A DNA stretch of 64,000 bases from Azospirillum sp. RU38E (GTDB lineage Bacteria; Pseudomonadota; Alphaproteobacteria; Azospirillales; Azospirillaceae), in assembly GCF_900188385.1 (NCBI RefSeq), contig NZ_FZOI01000011.1, forward strand, positions 124,001 to 188,000. The letters run 5' to 3'. Every line of letters begins with the position of its first letter. Position 1 is the stretch's first letter. Positions 8,172-17,437 of this stretch are shown here, in pieces. Made by a program: the position numbers and the translations under genes. The notes beneath the pieces were generated by a model. The model saw only the letters and a program-made list of their open reading frames with translations, did no database searches and was not told the DNA's origin.

Positions 8172-9536
8172 CTATAGCGGCAACCGCACCACGGCCCGCA
8201 AGCCCCCCTTGGGGCTGTCGCGCAGCAGCACATCGCCGCCATGCCGCCGCGCCACGTCCCGCGCGATGGTCAGCCCCAGCCCGACTCCGCCGGTGGACTG
8301 GTTGCGTGACGGTTCCAGCCGGTGGAAGGGCCGGAACACGCCCTCCCGCTGGTCCGGCGGGATGCCGGGGCCATCATCATCGACGATGATTTCCACCATG
8401 GTTTCGCCCATCGCCAGCGACAGCCAGACATGGCGGCCATAGCGTTTGGCATTGCCCACCAGATTGGCGATGCAGCGGCGCAGCCCGTTGGGGCGCAGGG
8501 GCAGCACCACCTCATCCTCTGTTGCCGGCCCCAGGTCCAGCGAAAGCGCCGTGCCCTCGCGCCGTGCATTGGCCGCTACCTCCTCCAGCAGCGCCCCCAG
8601 GTCCACCGGTTGCGGCTGTTCGTCGCCGGCCCCGCGCGCGAAGGAGAGATAACCGTCGATCATCACCTGCATTTCGACCACATCGGCCTTCAGCTCCTCC
8701 ACCTCCGGCAAGTCCGGCATCATGGCCAGCTGCAGCTTCATCCGGGTCAGGGGCGTGCGCAGGTCATGGCTGACGCCGGCCAGCATCTCGGTGCGCTGGC
8801 TGATCTGGCGGCGGATGCGTTCGCGCATCACCAGGAAGGCATGGGCGGCCTGGCGCACCTCTGCCGCGCCTTCGGGCCGGAAATCGCTGATATCCCGGCC
8901 CTTGCCGAACGCATCTGCCGCTACCGCCAGCCGGCGGATGGGCCGGATCTGGTTGCGCATGAACAGGGTGGCGATGGAAAACAGCACCAGCGAGCTGCCC
9001 AGCATCCAGATGATGAACAGGTAGGAGGTGAAGCTGTAGAGCCGCCGTTCGGGCGACAAGACCGACAGCACGCCATCGGGCAGCTGCACGCGGATTTCGA
9101 TCCATTTATGGGCGATATTGGCATTGATGCGCCAGGGCCGCCGCACCCGTTCATCCAGCGCATTGGCCAGCGTATCCTCCAGCGCCGTGCGCGGGCGTGG
9201 CGGCGTGGTGGGCAGCATCTCGCCGGGGTTGAAGCTGATCAGGATATCGGTGGTGCGGGCGGCCATGGACAGGGTTTCCGCCCGTGCCGCCGCGTCGGGA
9301 TCGCGGCCCAGCTGGTCAATCACCAGGGCGATTTCACCAGCTACCCCCATGGCCAGCCGCTGGGTCATGGTGTCCCAGTGGCGGTCATAGAAAATGAAGG
9401 TGGCGATCCCCTGGGCCAGCACCACCGGCGTCATCATGATCAGCATCGACCGGGCGAACAGGGTCGCCGGGATATAGCGTTTCAGCGCCCGGAAGGGCCG
9501 GGGCCGTCGCCGCCACCAGTCGCGCCAGCGGATCAA
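8172..9536 (-). CDS. EnvZ-like sensor histidine kinase
   Basis: 454 residues. One N-terminal transmembrane helix lies near residues 27-49 and a second near 166-190, enclosing a ~115-residue periplasmic sensor. A HAMP linker follows, then the H-box GVSHDLRTPLTRMK and an HATPase domain with DDGPGIP and GGVGLGLTIA. It should autophosphorylate and transfer to the overlapping regulator (4-bp overlap). EnvZ/OmpR family; the stimulus is unknown. The strong alkaline N-terminus (RWRDWWRRRPRP) is typical for the inside-positive start. Confidence 0.92.
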   Translation of the reverse strand: MIRWRDWWRRRPRPFRALKRYIPATLFARSMLIMMTPVVLAQGIATFIFYDRHWDTMTQRLAMGVAGEIALVIDQLGRDPDAAARAETLSMAARTTDILISFNPGEMLPTTPPRPRTALEDTLANALDERVRRPWRINANIAHKWIEIRVQLPDGVLSVLSPERRLYSFTSYLFIIWMLGSSLVLFSIATLFMRNQIRPIRRLAVAADAFGKGRDISDFRPEGAAEVRQAAHAFLVMRERIRRQISQRTEMLAGVSHDLRTPLTRMKLQLAMMPDLPEVEELKADVVEMQVMIDGYLSFARGAGDEQPQPVDLGALLEEVAANARREGTALSLDLGPATEDEVVLPLRPNGLRRCIANLVGNAKRYGRHVWLSLAMGETMVEIIVDDDGPGIPPDQREGVFRPFHRLEPSRNQSTGGVGLGLTIARDVARRHGGDVLLRDSPKGGLRAVVRLPL

Positions 9537-10240
9537 TCCGGCCTCAACACATAACCCTCACCACGCACGGTCAGCAGATAGCGCGGTTCGCGCGGGTCGC
9601 CTTCCAGCTTGCGGCGCAGGCGGGTGACCTGCACATCGATGGTGCGGTCATTGCCGGCATCCACGGCAGCCTTTTCTACCAGCTCCTCACGCGACAGCAC
9701 CACGCCGGGGGCGCCGGCCAGGGCGCGCAGCAGGCCCGACTCCATGCTGGTCAGCCGCACCACCTCTTCCCCGTCGCGCAGCTCGTCGCGCACCGGATCA
9801 AACAGCCAGCGGCCAATGCGGACGGGGGCTGGGCTGTTGGCGCCGCCCCCCGCGCCAGGACGGGCCTGCCGGCGCAGGATGGACTGGATGCGCAGCACCA
9901 GTTCACGCGGCTCAAACGGTTTGGGCAGGTAATCATCCGCCCCTGCCTCCAGCCCCTGGATACGATCCTCCGCCTCCCCCCGCGCGGTCAGCAGCAGGAT
10001 GGGGGCGACGCCCTGGGTGGATAGGTCGCGGCATAGGTCCAGCCCGCTTTCACCCGGCATCATCACATCCAGCACGATCAGGTCAAAGGCCAGCCCGCCC
10101 AGCCGGGCGCGGGCATCGGCGGCATCCTGTGCCGCCGTCACCATGAAGCCGTTCTGCGACAGATAGCGCCGCAGCGCCTCCCGCAGGCGGGTATCATCAT
10201 CAACGACAAGGATATGGGGCTGGTCGGCGATATCGGTCAT
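9533..10240 (-). CDS. OmpR-family response regulator
   Basis: About 235 residues from ATG MTDIADQP; another ATG 18 bp upstream is possible. The receiver domain has the acidic pair in VVDDD, phospho-acceptor Asp in LIVLDVMMPGESG and Lys in YLPKPFEPREL. A winged-helix output domain with the OmpR/PhoB ending QVTRLRRKLEGDPR-EPRYLLTVRGEGY follows. It is translationally coupled to its kinase. Targets are not visible. Confidence 0.93.
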   Translation of the reverse strand: MTDIADQPHILVVDDDTRLREALRRYLSQNGFMVTAAQDAADARARLGGLAFDLIVLDVMMPGESGLDLCRDLSTQGVAPILLLTARGEAEDRIQGLEAGADDYLPKPFEPRELVLRIQSILRRQARPGAGGGANSPAPVRIGRWLFDPVRDELRDGEEVVRLTSMESGLLRALAGAPGVVLSREELVEKAAVDAGNDRTIDVQVTRLRRKLEGDPREPRYLLTVRGEGYVLRPD

Positions 10241-10287
10241 GGCTGCCAGTGATAACATGGGCCGGCTGCTGGGGGCAGCGGACAAGT

Positions 10288-10785
10288 TTACCGTTTGCCG
10301 GGCCCCGGCGGCTGGAACTTGGCCCGGTCCTCGGCATCAATGATGCCCAGCATCACGGTGCGGAACCCTTCCACCGCCGCCGCCCCGGCAGCGCGATAGG
10401 CCTGGGCGATGCGGGCGCGCTGGGCATCTGACAGGGTGCGCTCCAGCTCCTGGCCCTTTTCCGTGAGGGTCAGCAGGCGCTGGCGCCGGTCCTTGGTTCC
10501 AGCCCGCTGGGCGATATATTCCTGGGCGACCAGATCGCCCAGCACGCGGGCCAGGCTCTGCTTGGTGATCTGCAAGATGCCCAGCAGCTCCGTGACATTG
10601 ATGCCCGGATAGCGTCCCACGAAATAGACGACCCTGTGATGCGCCCGCCCCAGCCCGATTTTCGCAAGCATCGCGTCTGGTTCGGCGGTAAAGTCGCGAT
10701 ATGCGTAGAACAGCAGCTCGATGCCTTGGCGAAGATCCTCCTCACGGAGGAACAGCGGGTTCGGACCTGATTTTACGTCAGCCAT
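10288..10785 (-). CDS. MarR-family transcriptional regulator
   Basis: 165 residues. The winged helix-turn-helix spans roughly residues 55-115 (INVTELLGILQITKQSLARV, wing at GTKDRRQRLLTLTEKG). It is divergent from the aminotransferase gene with a 73-bp gap, so auto-regulation and control of that gene are plausible. Its own start codon abuts a candidate ilvE -35 box, which would let binding there act on both promoters. The ligand is unknown. Confidence 0.9.
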   Translation of the reverse strand: MADVKSGPNPLFLREEDLRQGIELLFYAYRDFTAEPDAMLAKIGLGRAHHRVVYFVGRYPGINVTELLGILQITKQSLARVLGDLVAQEYIAQRAGTKDRRQRLLTLTEKGQELERTLSDAQRARIAQAYRAAGAAAVEGFRTVMLGIIDAEDRAKFQPPGPGKR

Positions 10786-10786
10786 G

Positions 10787-10814
10787 TTGACTTATTTCTG
10801 CAATTCCGTATCGT
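10787..10814 (+). promoter_or_regulatory. candidate sigma-70 promoter for ilvE
   Basis: TTGACT and TATCGT are separated by 16 bp, 45 bp ahead of the aminotransferase ATG. The -35 touches the divergent MarR gene's start codon. Confidence 0.4.
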
Positions 10815-10858
10815 GGATAGCGTCCCTACGGACATAAAGTAACGAGGAAACCACCATC

Positions 10859-11755
10859 ATGTCGATCATCCCCTTCCATGACCGCGACGGGCATATCTGG
10901 TACGACGGTCAGCTGGTGCCCTGGCGGGATGCCAAGGTGCATGTCCTGACGCATGGCCTGCACTATGGAAGTTGTGTATTCGAGGGGGAGCGCATTTACA
11001 ACGGTTCCATCTTCAAGTCGCGCGAACATAGCGTGCGGCTGAAGAAATCGGCGGAACTGCTGGGCTTCGACATCCCCTATAGCGTGGATGAGATTGAAGA
11101 GGCCAAGGTTGCCACCTGCAAGGCGGCCAACATGGTCAATGGTTACATCCGCCCCGTCGCCTGGCGCGGCAGCGAGATGATGGGCGTGTCCGCCCAGCAT
11201 AACAAGATTCATCTGGCGATTGCCTGCTGGGAATGGCCCAGCTATTTCACCCCGGAAGCCCGCATGAAGGGCATCCACCTGCAGCTGTCCAAGTGGCGCC
11301 GTCCGGCCCCGGATACGGCCCCGACGGAAGCCAAGGCCGCCGGCCTGTACATGATCTGCACCATGTCCAAACATGCCGCAGAAAAGGACGGTTTCCAGGA
11401 TGCGCTGATGCTGGATTACCGCGGCTATGTGGCGGAAGCCACGGGGGCCAATTTCTTCATGATCAAGGATGGCGTCATCCATACGCCGATGCCGGACTGC
11501 TTCCTGAACGGCATCACCCGCCAGACGGTGATCGATCTGGCCAAGCGCCGTGGCTATCAGGTGATCGAACGCCATATCCAGTTGGAAGAGGTGCAGGGCG
11601 CCTCTGAAATCTTCCTGACCGGCACGGCGGCGGAAGTCACGCCCGTGGGCCGCATCGGCGACTGGACCTTCACCCCCGGTGAAGTCTGCCGCAACCTGAT
11701 GCTGGATTACGACGCCCTGGTGAATGGCCGGCTGGAGGCCGCAGCGGCGGAGTGA
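10859..11755 (+). CDS. ilvE: branched-chain amino acid aminotransferase
   Basis: 298 residues, class IV PLP aminotransferase fold. Recognisable blocks are HGLHYGSCVFEGER at the N-terminus, the PLP-lysine region APTEAKAAGLY, and YVAEATGANFF plus FLTGTAAEVTPV in the C-terminal half. The enzyme interconverts branched-chain 2-oxo acids and Val/Ile/Leu with glutamate. The ATG follows CGAGGAAACCACC, a good Shine-Dalgarno. It is followed by a hairpin terminator, so monocistronic and divergent from MarR. Confidence 0.94.
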   Translation: MSIIPFHDRDGHIWYDGQLVPWRDAKVHVLTHGLHYGSCVFEGERIYNGSIFKSREHSVRLKKSAELLGFDIPYSVDEIEEAKVATCKAANMVNGYIRPVAWRGSEMMGVSAQHNKIHLAIACWEWPSYFTPEARMKGIHLQLSKWRRPAPDTAPTEAKAAGLYMICTMSKHAAEKDGFQDALMLDYRGYVAEATGANFFMIKDGVIHTPMPDCFLNGITRQTVIDLAKRRGYQVIERHIQLEEVQGASEIFLTGTAAEVTPVGRIGDWTFTPGEVCRNLMLDYDALVNGRLEAAAAE

Positions 11756-11757
11756 TA

Positions 11758-11787
11758 CCAACGGTCATCATTCATGACCGTTGGTAC
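11758..11787 (+). terminator. ilvE terminator hairpin
   Basis: ACCAACGGTCAT and ATGACCGTTGGT form a 12-bp stem immediately after the stop codon. There is no strong T-run. Confidence 0.55.
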
Positions 11788-12105
11788 GGCGGCGACTGCC
11801 GCCGCGCCGCACGTGCGGCGTAGCCAAGCCAGCGGATGCTGGCGCCGGCGATTGAGGGGCACGAAAGCGTGACCTTCGGTCATGATTTCGTGCCGCAGGT
11901 ATGAGTTGGGGGGAAACCCTTATCGCGTTCTCAATAACTTGCCTTCCCCGCGAAAGCGGGGAACCAGGGGCAGCTTCAGACCACGGTTGGGTTCTTATGG
12001 CCCCTGGACCCCCGCTTTCGCGGGGGAGGCATGTTATTAAGGTCGCTGCGCATTCCTTGAAGGTGAGGGAGCGCGCTCTTTTCAGCGGCTCCCTCTATCC
12101 TTCCC
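11788..12105. repeat. gene-free stretch with dispersed repeats
   Basis: No gene is supported here. It holds a hairpin GGCACGAAA / TTTCGTGCC around 11859-11896, whose right half carries the core GGTCATGATTTCGTGC also found beside the cyclase gene. It also holds a REP-like element at 11942-12026 with arms CCCCGCGAAAGCGGGG-AACCAG and its complement, a diverged copy of the element at 2889. Confidence 0.65.
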
Positions 12106-14274
12106 TCACGCTCGCGCCTTCAGCGCGCGGCGGTGTTTGTGCAGCAGTGGCTCCGTATAGCCGTTGGGCTGCTCCACCCCCTTGAACACCAGATCACAGG
12201 CGGCCTGAAAGGCGATGGAGCCGGCGAAATCCGGGGCCATCGGGCGATATTCCGGGTCGCCCGCGTTCTGCCGGTCTACCACGGCGGCCATGCGCTGCAT
12301 CACCGCCAGCACCTGTTCCCGGTCGCAGACGCCGTGCAGCAGCCAGTTGGCGATATGCTGGCTGGAAATGCGCAGGGTGGCACGGTCTTCCATCAGCCCG
12401 ACATCATGGATGTCCGGCACCTTGGAACAGCCAACCCCCTGATCCACCCAGCGCACCACATAGCCCAGAATGCCCTGGGCGTTGTTTTCCAGCTCCTGGC
12501 GGATTTCGTCCTCTGACCAATTGATGCCATGGGCCAGCGGCACGGTCAGGATATCGCGCAGGGCGGCACGCGGGCGGCTGGCCAGTTCGGCCTGCCGGGC
12601 GGCAACATCCACCTGATGGTAATGCAGCGCGTGCAGCGTGGCGGCGGTGGGCGACGGCACCCAGGCCGTGTTGGCCCCGGCCAGCGGATGGCCGATCTTG
12701 GCCTTCAGCATGTCGGCCATCCGGTCCGGCATTGCCCACATGCCCTTGCCGATCTGCGCATGGGAACGGAAGCCGCAGGCCAGCCCATTATCGACATTCC
12801 AGTTTTCATAAGCGCCGATCCAGGCAGCGGACTTCATGTCGCCCTTGCGGATCATCGGCCCGGCCTGCATGGAGGTGTGGATTTCATCGCCCGTCCGGTC
12901 CAGGAAACCGGTATTGATGAAACAGACCCGATCCTTGGCGGCGCGGATGCACTCCTTCAGATTGATTGTGGTGCGCCGTTCCTCATCCATGATGCCGATC
13001 TTCAGCGTGTGCCGGGCCAGGCCCAGCACATCCTCGATCCGGTCGAACAGGCTGTTGGCAAAGGCCACTTCCTCCGGCCCATGCATCTTGGGCTTGACGA
13101 TATAGACGCTGCCGGTGCGGCTGTTGGCCAGCCCACCCTGACGCCGCAGATCGTGCAGGGCGATCAGGCTGGTGATGATGCCGTCCAGAATCCCCTCCGG
13201 CACCCAGGAACCATCCTCGAAGGTGACAGCATCAATGGTCATCAGGTGGCCGACATTGCGGATGAACATCAGGGCGCGGCCATGCAGGGCGAAGGTGTCG
13301 CCGGCCGGGCCCTGATAGGTGCGGTCCGGGTTCAGCGCGCGTTCCAGAACCTTGCCACCCTTTTCAAAGCTGGCGGTCAGGTCGCCCTTCATTAGGCCCA
13401 GCCAGTTGCGATAGATCGTCACCTTGTCGGCGGCATCGACGGCGGCGACGCTGTCCTCGCAATCCATGATCGTCGTCAGGGCCGATTCCAGCACGATATC
13501 GGCCACGCCCGCCGCATCATCCCGCCCGATCGGATGGTTCCGGTCGATGATGATGTCGAGATGCAGCCCGTGATGGGCCAGCAGCAGGCTGGTGGGGGCT
13601 GTCACTGCCCCCTGCCAGCCCTTAAACTGGTCCCCATCGCGCAGGCCTGTTTCCGTACCGCCGGCCAGCGTGGCGACCAGCTGGCCATGGCGGATGCCGT
13701 AACCGGTCACGTCTTTATGGCTGCCTTGTGCCAGCGGGGCCGCCTGATCCAGCAATTCGCGCCCCTTGGCGATCACGGCGGCACCCCGCACCGGGTCATA
13801 GCCCTTGGCACCGGCCGTACCGACATCGCCCAGCGCGTCGGTGCCATACAGCGCATCATACAGGCTGCCCCAGCGGGCATTGGCGGCGTTGAGCGCGAAG
13901 CGCGTATTCATGACCGGCACCACCAGTTGCGGCCCGGCGAGGCGCGACACTTCCTCATCCACATTGCTGGTGGTGATGCTGAAATCCGGCCCTTCCGGCA
14001 GCAGATAGCCGATCTCTCGCAGGAAGGCCTCATAGGCATCCTGATCATGCGGTTGGCCGCGGCGGGACTGGTGCCAGCCATCGATCTGGGCCTGCAGCGC
14101 GTCACGCTTGGCCAGCAGGGCCCGGTTGATCGGCGTCAGATCCTGGAACAGGCTGGCAAAGCCCTGCCAGAAGGCAGCCGGTTCCACGCCCGTGCCGGGC
14201 AATGCCTCTGTTTCGATGAACTGGTGCAGCGCGGCATCGATCGTCAGGCCATGAAGGCGGATGGGGGCGGACAT
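12106..14274 (-). CDS. glcB: malate synthase G
   Basis: 722 residues from [12 protein letters not shown], the usual size of the monomeric G isoform (about 720); a longer upstream frame only antisenses the IclR gene. Conserved blocks include [38 protein letters not shown] and [16 protein letters not shown]. It condenses glyoxylate with acetyl-CoA to malate in the glyoxylate cycle or glycolate use. It is divergent from an IclR regulator with a candidate operator between them, suggesting local control. Confidence 0.96.
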   Translation of the reverse strand: MSAPIRLHGLTIDAALHQFIETEALPGTGVEPAAFWQGFASLFQDLTPINRALLAKRDALQAQIDGWHQSRRGQPHDQDAYEAFLREIGYLLPEGPDFSITTSNVDEEVSRLAGPQLVVPVMNTRFALNAANARWGSLYDALYGTDALGDVGTAGAKGYDPVRGAAVIAKGRELLDQAAPLAQGSHKDVTGYGIRHGQLVATLAGGTETGLRDGDQFKGWQGAVTAPTSLLLAHHGLHLDIIIDRNHPIGRDDAAGVADIVLESALTTIMDCEDSVAAVDAADKVTIYRNWLGLMKGDLTASFEKGGKVLERALNPDRTYQGPAGDTFALHGRALMFIRNVGHLMTIDAVTFEDGSWVPEGILDGIITSLIALHDLRRQGGLANSRTGSVYIVKPKMHGPEEVAFANSLFDRIEDVLGLARHTLKIGIMDEERRTTINLKECIRAAKDRVCFINTGFLDRTGDEIHTSMQAGPMIRKGDMKSAAWIGAYENWNVDNGLACGFRSHAQIGKGMWAMPDRMADMLKAKIGHPLAGANTAWVPSPTAATLHALHYHQVDVAARQAELASRPRAALRDILTVPLAHGINWSEDEIRQELENNAQGILGYVVRWVDQGVGCSKVPDIHDVGLMEDRATLRISSQHIANWLLHGVCDREQVLAVMQRMAAVVDRQNAGDPEYRPMAPDFAGSIAFQAACDLVFKGVEQPNGYTEPLLHKHRRALKARA

Positions 14275-14349
14275 GGGGCAGGTTCCCTGATGTGGCATTT
14301 CCTCTGCCAACAACGATAAGCCCGCTCCATCGGGCATCGCAATATGGTA

Positions 14350-14363
14350 TGGAAGTCTTTCCA
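14350..14363. promoter_or_regulatory. candidate IclR-type operator
   Basis: TGGAAGTCTTTCCA is a perfect 5-bp dyad (TGGAA / TTCCA) between glcB and the IclR gene. It resembles the TGGAAAT-ATTTCCA type boxes bound by IclR-family proteins. A further half site GGAAAG follows at 14371. Confidence 0.5.
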
Positions 14364-14365
14364 CG

Positions 14366-15178
14366 ATGCGGAAAGATGGTGCCATGGCGGCGAAGAAAGA
14401 GGAGAGCGAGCGCGGCGGGCAGGTCCAGGCCCTGGGCCGGGCGCTGGCGATTTTGAACCGGCTGGCCTTGAGCGATGGCGGGGCCACCCTGACGGAGCTG
14501 GCCAATGCGGTGGGGCTGGCGGGCTCCACTACGCACCGGCTGCTGACATCGCTGGAATCGGAACGCTATGTGCGGTTCGATGCCGAAACCAAGCTATGGA
14601 GTGTCGGTGTGCAGGCCTTCATTGCCGGCAATGGCTTCCTGCGCACGCGTGACGTGGTGCGGATGGCAAGACCGCATATGCGTTGGCTGATGGAACGCAG
14701 CGGGGAGACGGTGAACCTCGCCATCGAGGATCAGGGCATGGCCGTTTACCTGTCCCAGGTGGAATGCCGGGAGATGATGCGCACCTTTGCCCGGCTGGGG
14801 GCGCGGGTGCCGATGCATTGTTCCGGCGTGGGCAAGGCGCTGATGGCGGCGATGGCAGACGGTGAGCTTTCCCGCCATATCGCCCGCCATGGTCTGGTTC
14901 AAAAGACAGAACGCACCGTCACCAGTCTGGCCGATTTGAAGGCTGATCTTGCCGCTATCCGGGCGCGTGGCTATGCCATTGATGATGAGGAACATGCGGT
15001 GGGGTTGCGCTGTGTGGCGGCAACGGTGTTCAACGAACATGGCGACCCGGCCTGCGCCGTCTCCCTCTCCGGCCCGATGGCGCGCATCACCGATGCCCGC
15101 ATCGCCGACCTGGGGGAGATGGTGCGGGAAACAGCCGCCCGTGTGATGGCAGAGATCGGCGGCAGGCCGGCAGCATAA
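14366..15178 (+). CDS. IclR-family transcriptional regulator
   Basis: 270 residues; a second ATG 18 bp downstream is an equally good start. The N-terminal winged helix ([16 protein letters not shown], then [19 protein letters not shown]) precedes an effector-binding IclR domain ([32 protein letters not shown]). It is head-to-head with malate synthase G and so probably controls glyoxylate metabolism, perhaps sensing glyoxylate or a related acid. Confidence 0.92.
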   Translation: MRKDGAMAAKKEESERGGQVQALGRALAILNRLALSDGGATLTELANAVGLAGSTTHRLLTSLESERYVRFDAETKLWSVGVQAFIAGNGFLRTRDVVRMARPHMRWLMERSGETVNLAIEDQGMAVYLSQVECREMMRTFARLGARVPMHCSGVGKALMAAMADGELSRHIARHGLVQKTERTVTSLADLKADLAAIRARGYAIDDEEHAVGLRCVAATVFNEHGDPACAVSLSGPMARITDARIADLGEMVRETAARVMAEIGGRPAA

Positions 15179-15193
15179 GGGGGGGGGGGAGCA

Positions 15194-15649
15194 ATGGATA
15201 TCGATACGGACATGCTGGGGGAGCTGGCGATTGCCACCGGTCTGGTGGTGCTGACCGTGACGATCCATGGGGTGGGTCTGTCGTTGCTGCGCCGGCTGTC
15301 GGATTTCATGGGGGGACGGCGCCCGCTGTCCCGCACCCTGCACGCGCTGGTGACAATCTGGCTGATCGTGCTGGGCTTGTTTGCCCTGCATGGCGTGGAA
15401 ATCTGGATCTATGCCGGCCTTTATGAGGCGGCCGGGGCCGTCCATTCCCTGCGGGAGGCGGTGTATTTCTCCCTGATCACCTATGGCGCCATCGGTTATA
15501 GCGATCATGCCATCGCGCCTGCCTGGCAGATCATCGCCGGGATCGAGGGGATCAATGGCGTCATCATGATCGGCTGGACCACTGCCTTTTTCGTGACCAT
15601 CATGGGGGAGGTGCAGGTGAAAATGCCCCGCCACGCCGCCCGGGAGTAA
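15194..15649 (+). CDS. small ion-channel (two-TM potassium channel-like) protein
   Basis: 151 residues with three to four hydrophobic segments. A helix-pore-helix arrangement surrounds YFSLITYGAIGYSD, which aligns with the K+ channel filter region TXGYGD but has A in place of T and S in place of the second G. This fits the Ion_trans_2 family of small bacterial channels. A run of G residues gives a very purine-rich ribosome-binding region. It follows the IclR gene by 15 bp and may be cotranscribed. Confidence 0.7.
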   Translation: MDIDTDMLGELAIATGLVVLTVTIHGVGLSLLRRLSDFMGGRRPLSRTLHALVTIWLIVLGLFALHGVEIWIYAGLYEAAGAVHSLREAVYFSLITYGAIGYSDHAIAPAWQIIAGIEGINGVIMIGWTTAFFVTIMGEVQVKMPRHAARE

Positions 15650-15655
15650 CCGTCT

Positions 15656-16147
15656 TTACGGGCGTCCGGCCACCGTGATGGCCACCAGCTTGGCCCCCAG
15701 CACACGGGCAATGTCCGCCGGTGCGGCGGCGATCTGCAACCCGCGCCGGCCACCATTGACGATCATTTCCGGCAGCGCCTCTGCACTGGCATCAATGAAA
15801 GTGGGCAGCTTTTTCTTCATGCCCAAGGGGCTGATGCCGCCGATGACATAACCGGACGCCCGTTCAGCCACCTTTGGGTCGGCCAACTGTGCCCGCTTGC
15901 CCCCGGCAGCGGCGGCCAGGGCCTTCAGGTCCAGCCGGGCGGGGGAGGGGATGACGGCGCAGACCAGCCCCACCCCTTCCACGTCGCTGACCAAGGTTTT
16001 GAACAGCATGGCCGGATCGACACCCAGGGCCGCAGCGGCGGCCATGCCGATGGCATCGGCATCCGGGTCATAATCATATTCCAGCAGCCGGTGCGCGGCA
16101 CCGGCCTGTTTCATGGCATTGACGGCGGGGGTGGATTTCGCGGACAT
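15656..16147 (-). CDS. ybaK: YbaK/EbsC-family aminoacyl-tRNA deacylase
   Basis: 163 residues from ATG MSAKSTPA. The YbaK-type editing domain shows MLFKTLVSDVEG (with the conserved Lys), AVIPSPARLDLKALAAA and ASGYVIGGISPLG. These enzymes hydrolyse mischarged Cys-tRNA(Pro) in the cytosol. Length matches the family. The upstream frame runs through a terminator, so the internal ATG is used. Confidence 0.92.
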   Translation of the reverse strand: MSAKSTPAVNAMKQAGAAHRLLEYDYDPDADAIGMAAAAALGVDPAMLFKTLVSDVEGVGLVCAVIPSPARLDLKALAAAAGGKRAQLADPKVAERASGYVIGGISPLGMKKKLPTFIDASAEALPEMIVNGGRRGLQIAAAPADIARVLGAKLVAITVAGRP

Positions 16148-16166
16148 GCAAACGCATCCAGAAATG

Positions 16167-16203
16167 AAAAAGCGGCCCGACGGTTGCTCCCCGGGCCGCT
16201 TCA
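16167..16203 (-). terminator. intrinsic terminator upstream of ybaK
   Basis: On the minus strand AAGCGGCCCGG pairs with CGGGCCGCTT and runs into TTTTTC. It ends transcription of the decayed toxin-antitoxin remnant just upstream. Confidence 0.75.
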
Positions 16204-16295
16204 ATAATAAGGCGATGCTGGATGCGAACGTCAATTGTTGCGAATGCGACGACCTTCTGCGTCCTTGAAGCTGCCAATGGCAATCGGCAAGGCAC

Positions 16296-16361
16296 CTAAG
16301 GTGTCACGCTGATCCGCTGTAAATCCCGGATCGCCGCCGGCGCAAATCTCACTCGTGACAT
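16296..16361 (-). pseudogene. truncated ParE/RelE-type toxin remnant
   Basis: The ATG lies inside the last codons of the preceding antitoxin remnant, the overlap typical of parDE-like pairs. It reads MSRVRFAPAAIRDLQRI, which looks like the first helix of ParE toxins, and then hits a TAG after 21 codons. The remaining ~65 bases before the next in-region stop do not resemble the ParE core in any frame. It is interpreted as a toxin gene deleted after its first helix. Confidence 0.6.
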
Positions 16362-16522
16362 TCAGGTGCTGGCAATTCGTCGTCCGTTCCCCAGCTTTTC
16401 AGCCACTGATCAACCTCTTCAGCGGTCGCGTGCAGGCCGGTCTCCTGGAACTTTTCCCACGCCTGCAACGTGTCACGCCGCAGCGCTTTGTCATCAAGTT
16501 TGATGGATGTGGCAGATGCCAT
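16349..16522 (-). pseudogene. ParD/CopG-like antitoxin remnant (internally deleted)
   Basis: 57 codons beginning MASATSIKLDD, a typical ribbon-helix-helix antitoxin start. The sequence then passes straight to RRDTLQAWEKFQETGLH and ends APECHE, the toxin-binding C-terminal half of longer (~90 residue) ParD-like antitoxins. The middle of the DNA-binding domain appears to be missing. With a truncated toxin overlapping its end, this looks like a dead module, although a small expressed peptide cannot be excluded. Confidence 0.6.
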
Positions 16523-16634
16523 GCCAACCTCCGAACCGAAAGGGAGTGTCTTTAACGACCGTAAAGCGTCTGCCCCCATCCTGCATAGGGTCCGTCTCGC
16601 CAGCTCAACACGCCGCCAGCTGCCGAGACAGATT

Positions 16635-17264
16635 TCACGGACGTTGGCGCAGATGGCGCAGCTTGTGCCAGAGGAACAGGCCGCCCAGCGCCAGAATGCC
16701 CAGCACGATCAGCGCATCAAACCGGTGCAGCCAGGTGCGCAAGGTCGGGTTTTCGTGCCACTGTTCCCCCAGCGCCATGCCGATATAGGCCAGCCCATAG
16801 CACCAGATCCAGGAACCGACGAAGGTATAGAGATGGAAGGGCAGGCGCGGCATGGCGGAGATGCCGGCGGGCAGGGCGATGAAGGTGCGGATCACCGGCA
16901 GCATCCGGGCGATGAACATCGCAGGCGCGCCGAACCGGGCGAAGAACCGGTCCGCCATGTCCAGATCATGCGCATCCAGCAGCACATAGCGGCCCCAGCG
17001 CAGGATGGCGGCCCGACCGCCACGCTTGCCAATGATATAGGCCACCTCCGACCCCAGATTGCAGCCCACCGCCCCGGCGGTGGCCACCAGCAGCAGGTTC
17101 ATCTCCCCGGTCGATACCAGAAAACCGGCAAAAGGCATGATGATTTCAGAGGGCAGCGGAATGCAGGCCGATTCAATGGCCATCAGCAGCGCCACACCGG
17201 CATAGCCCATGGCGCTGATCACCGCGATAATGCCGGATGCCAGGAAATCGATAATCTGTCCCAT
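16635..17264 (-). CDS. DedA-family membrane protein
   Basis: 209 residues from ATG MGQIIDFLASG. DedA/SNARE-associated (VTT) features are visible: ESACIPLPSEIIMPFAGFL near the N-terminus, GAVGCNLGSEVAYIIGKRGG, and FIARMLPVIRTFIALPAG before the last helices. Members are inner-membrane lipid scramblase/transporter-like proteins needed for envelope homeostasis. It is monocistronic and divergent from kynA. Confidence 0.92.
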   Translation of the reverse strand: MGQIIDFLASGIIAVISAMGYAGVALLMAIESACIPLPSEIIMPFAGFLVSTGEMNLLLVATAGAVGCNLGSEVAYIIGKRGGRAAILRWGRYVLLDAHDLDMADRFFARFGAPAMFIARMLPVIRTFIALPAGISAMPRLPFHLYTFVGSWIWCYGLAYIGMALGEQWHENPTLRTWLHRFDALIVLGILALGGLFLWHKLRHLRQRP

Positions 17265-17437
17265 GGATGAAAATGCCGTCAGTTGCAGATGGGGCGGCGA
17301 GATGCCGGGCAAGCCAGCCTTATACAGGGTGGATGGTGAAATGATGCAGCGCTTTTGCAGCGGGGCGCCCAAAAGCCATGCTATATCGGCCGGTAACAGA
17401 CGGCCCCGGCGGCCGGGCAGCCAGACAGAAGGCTTCC

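Noticed and set aside
16231-16359. A small minus-strand frame after the toxin remnant ending GSFKDAEGRRIRNN
   Set aside because: Looks protein-like and ends just before a terminator, but has no normal start codon in frame and does not match the ParE core; left as part of the decayed module.
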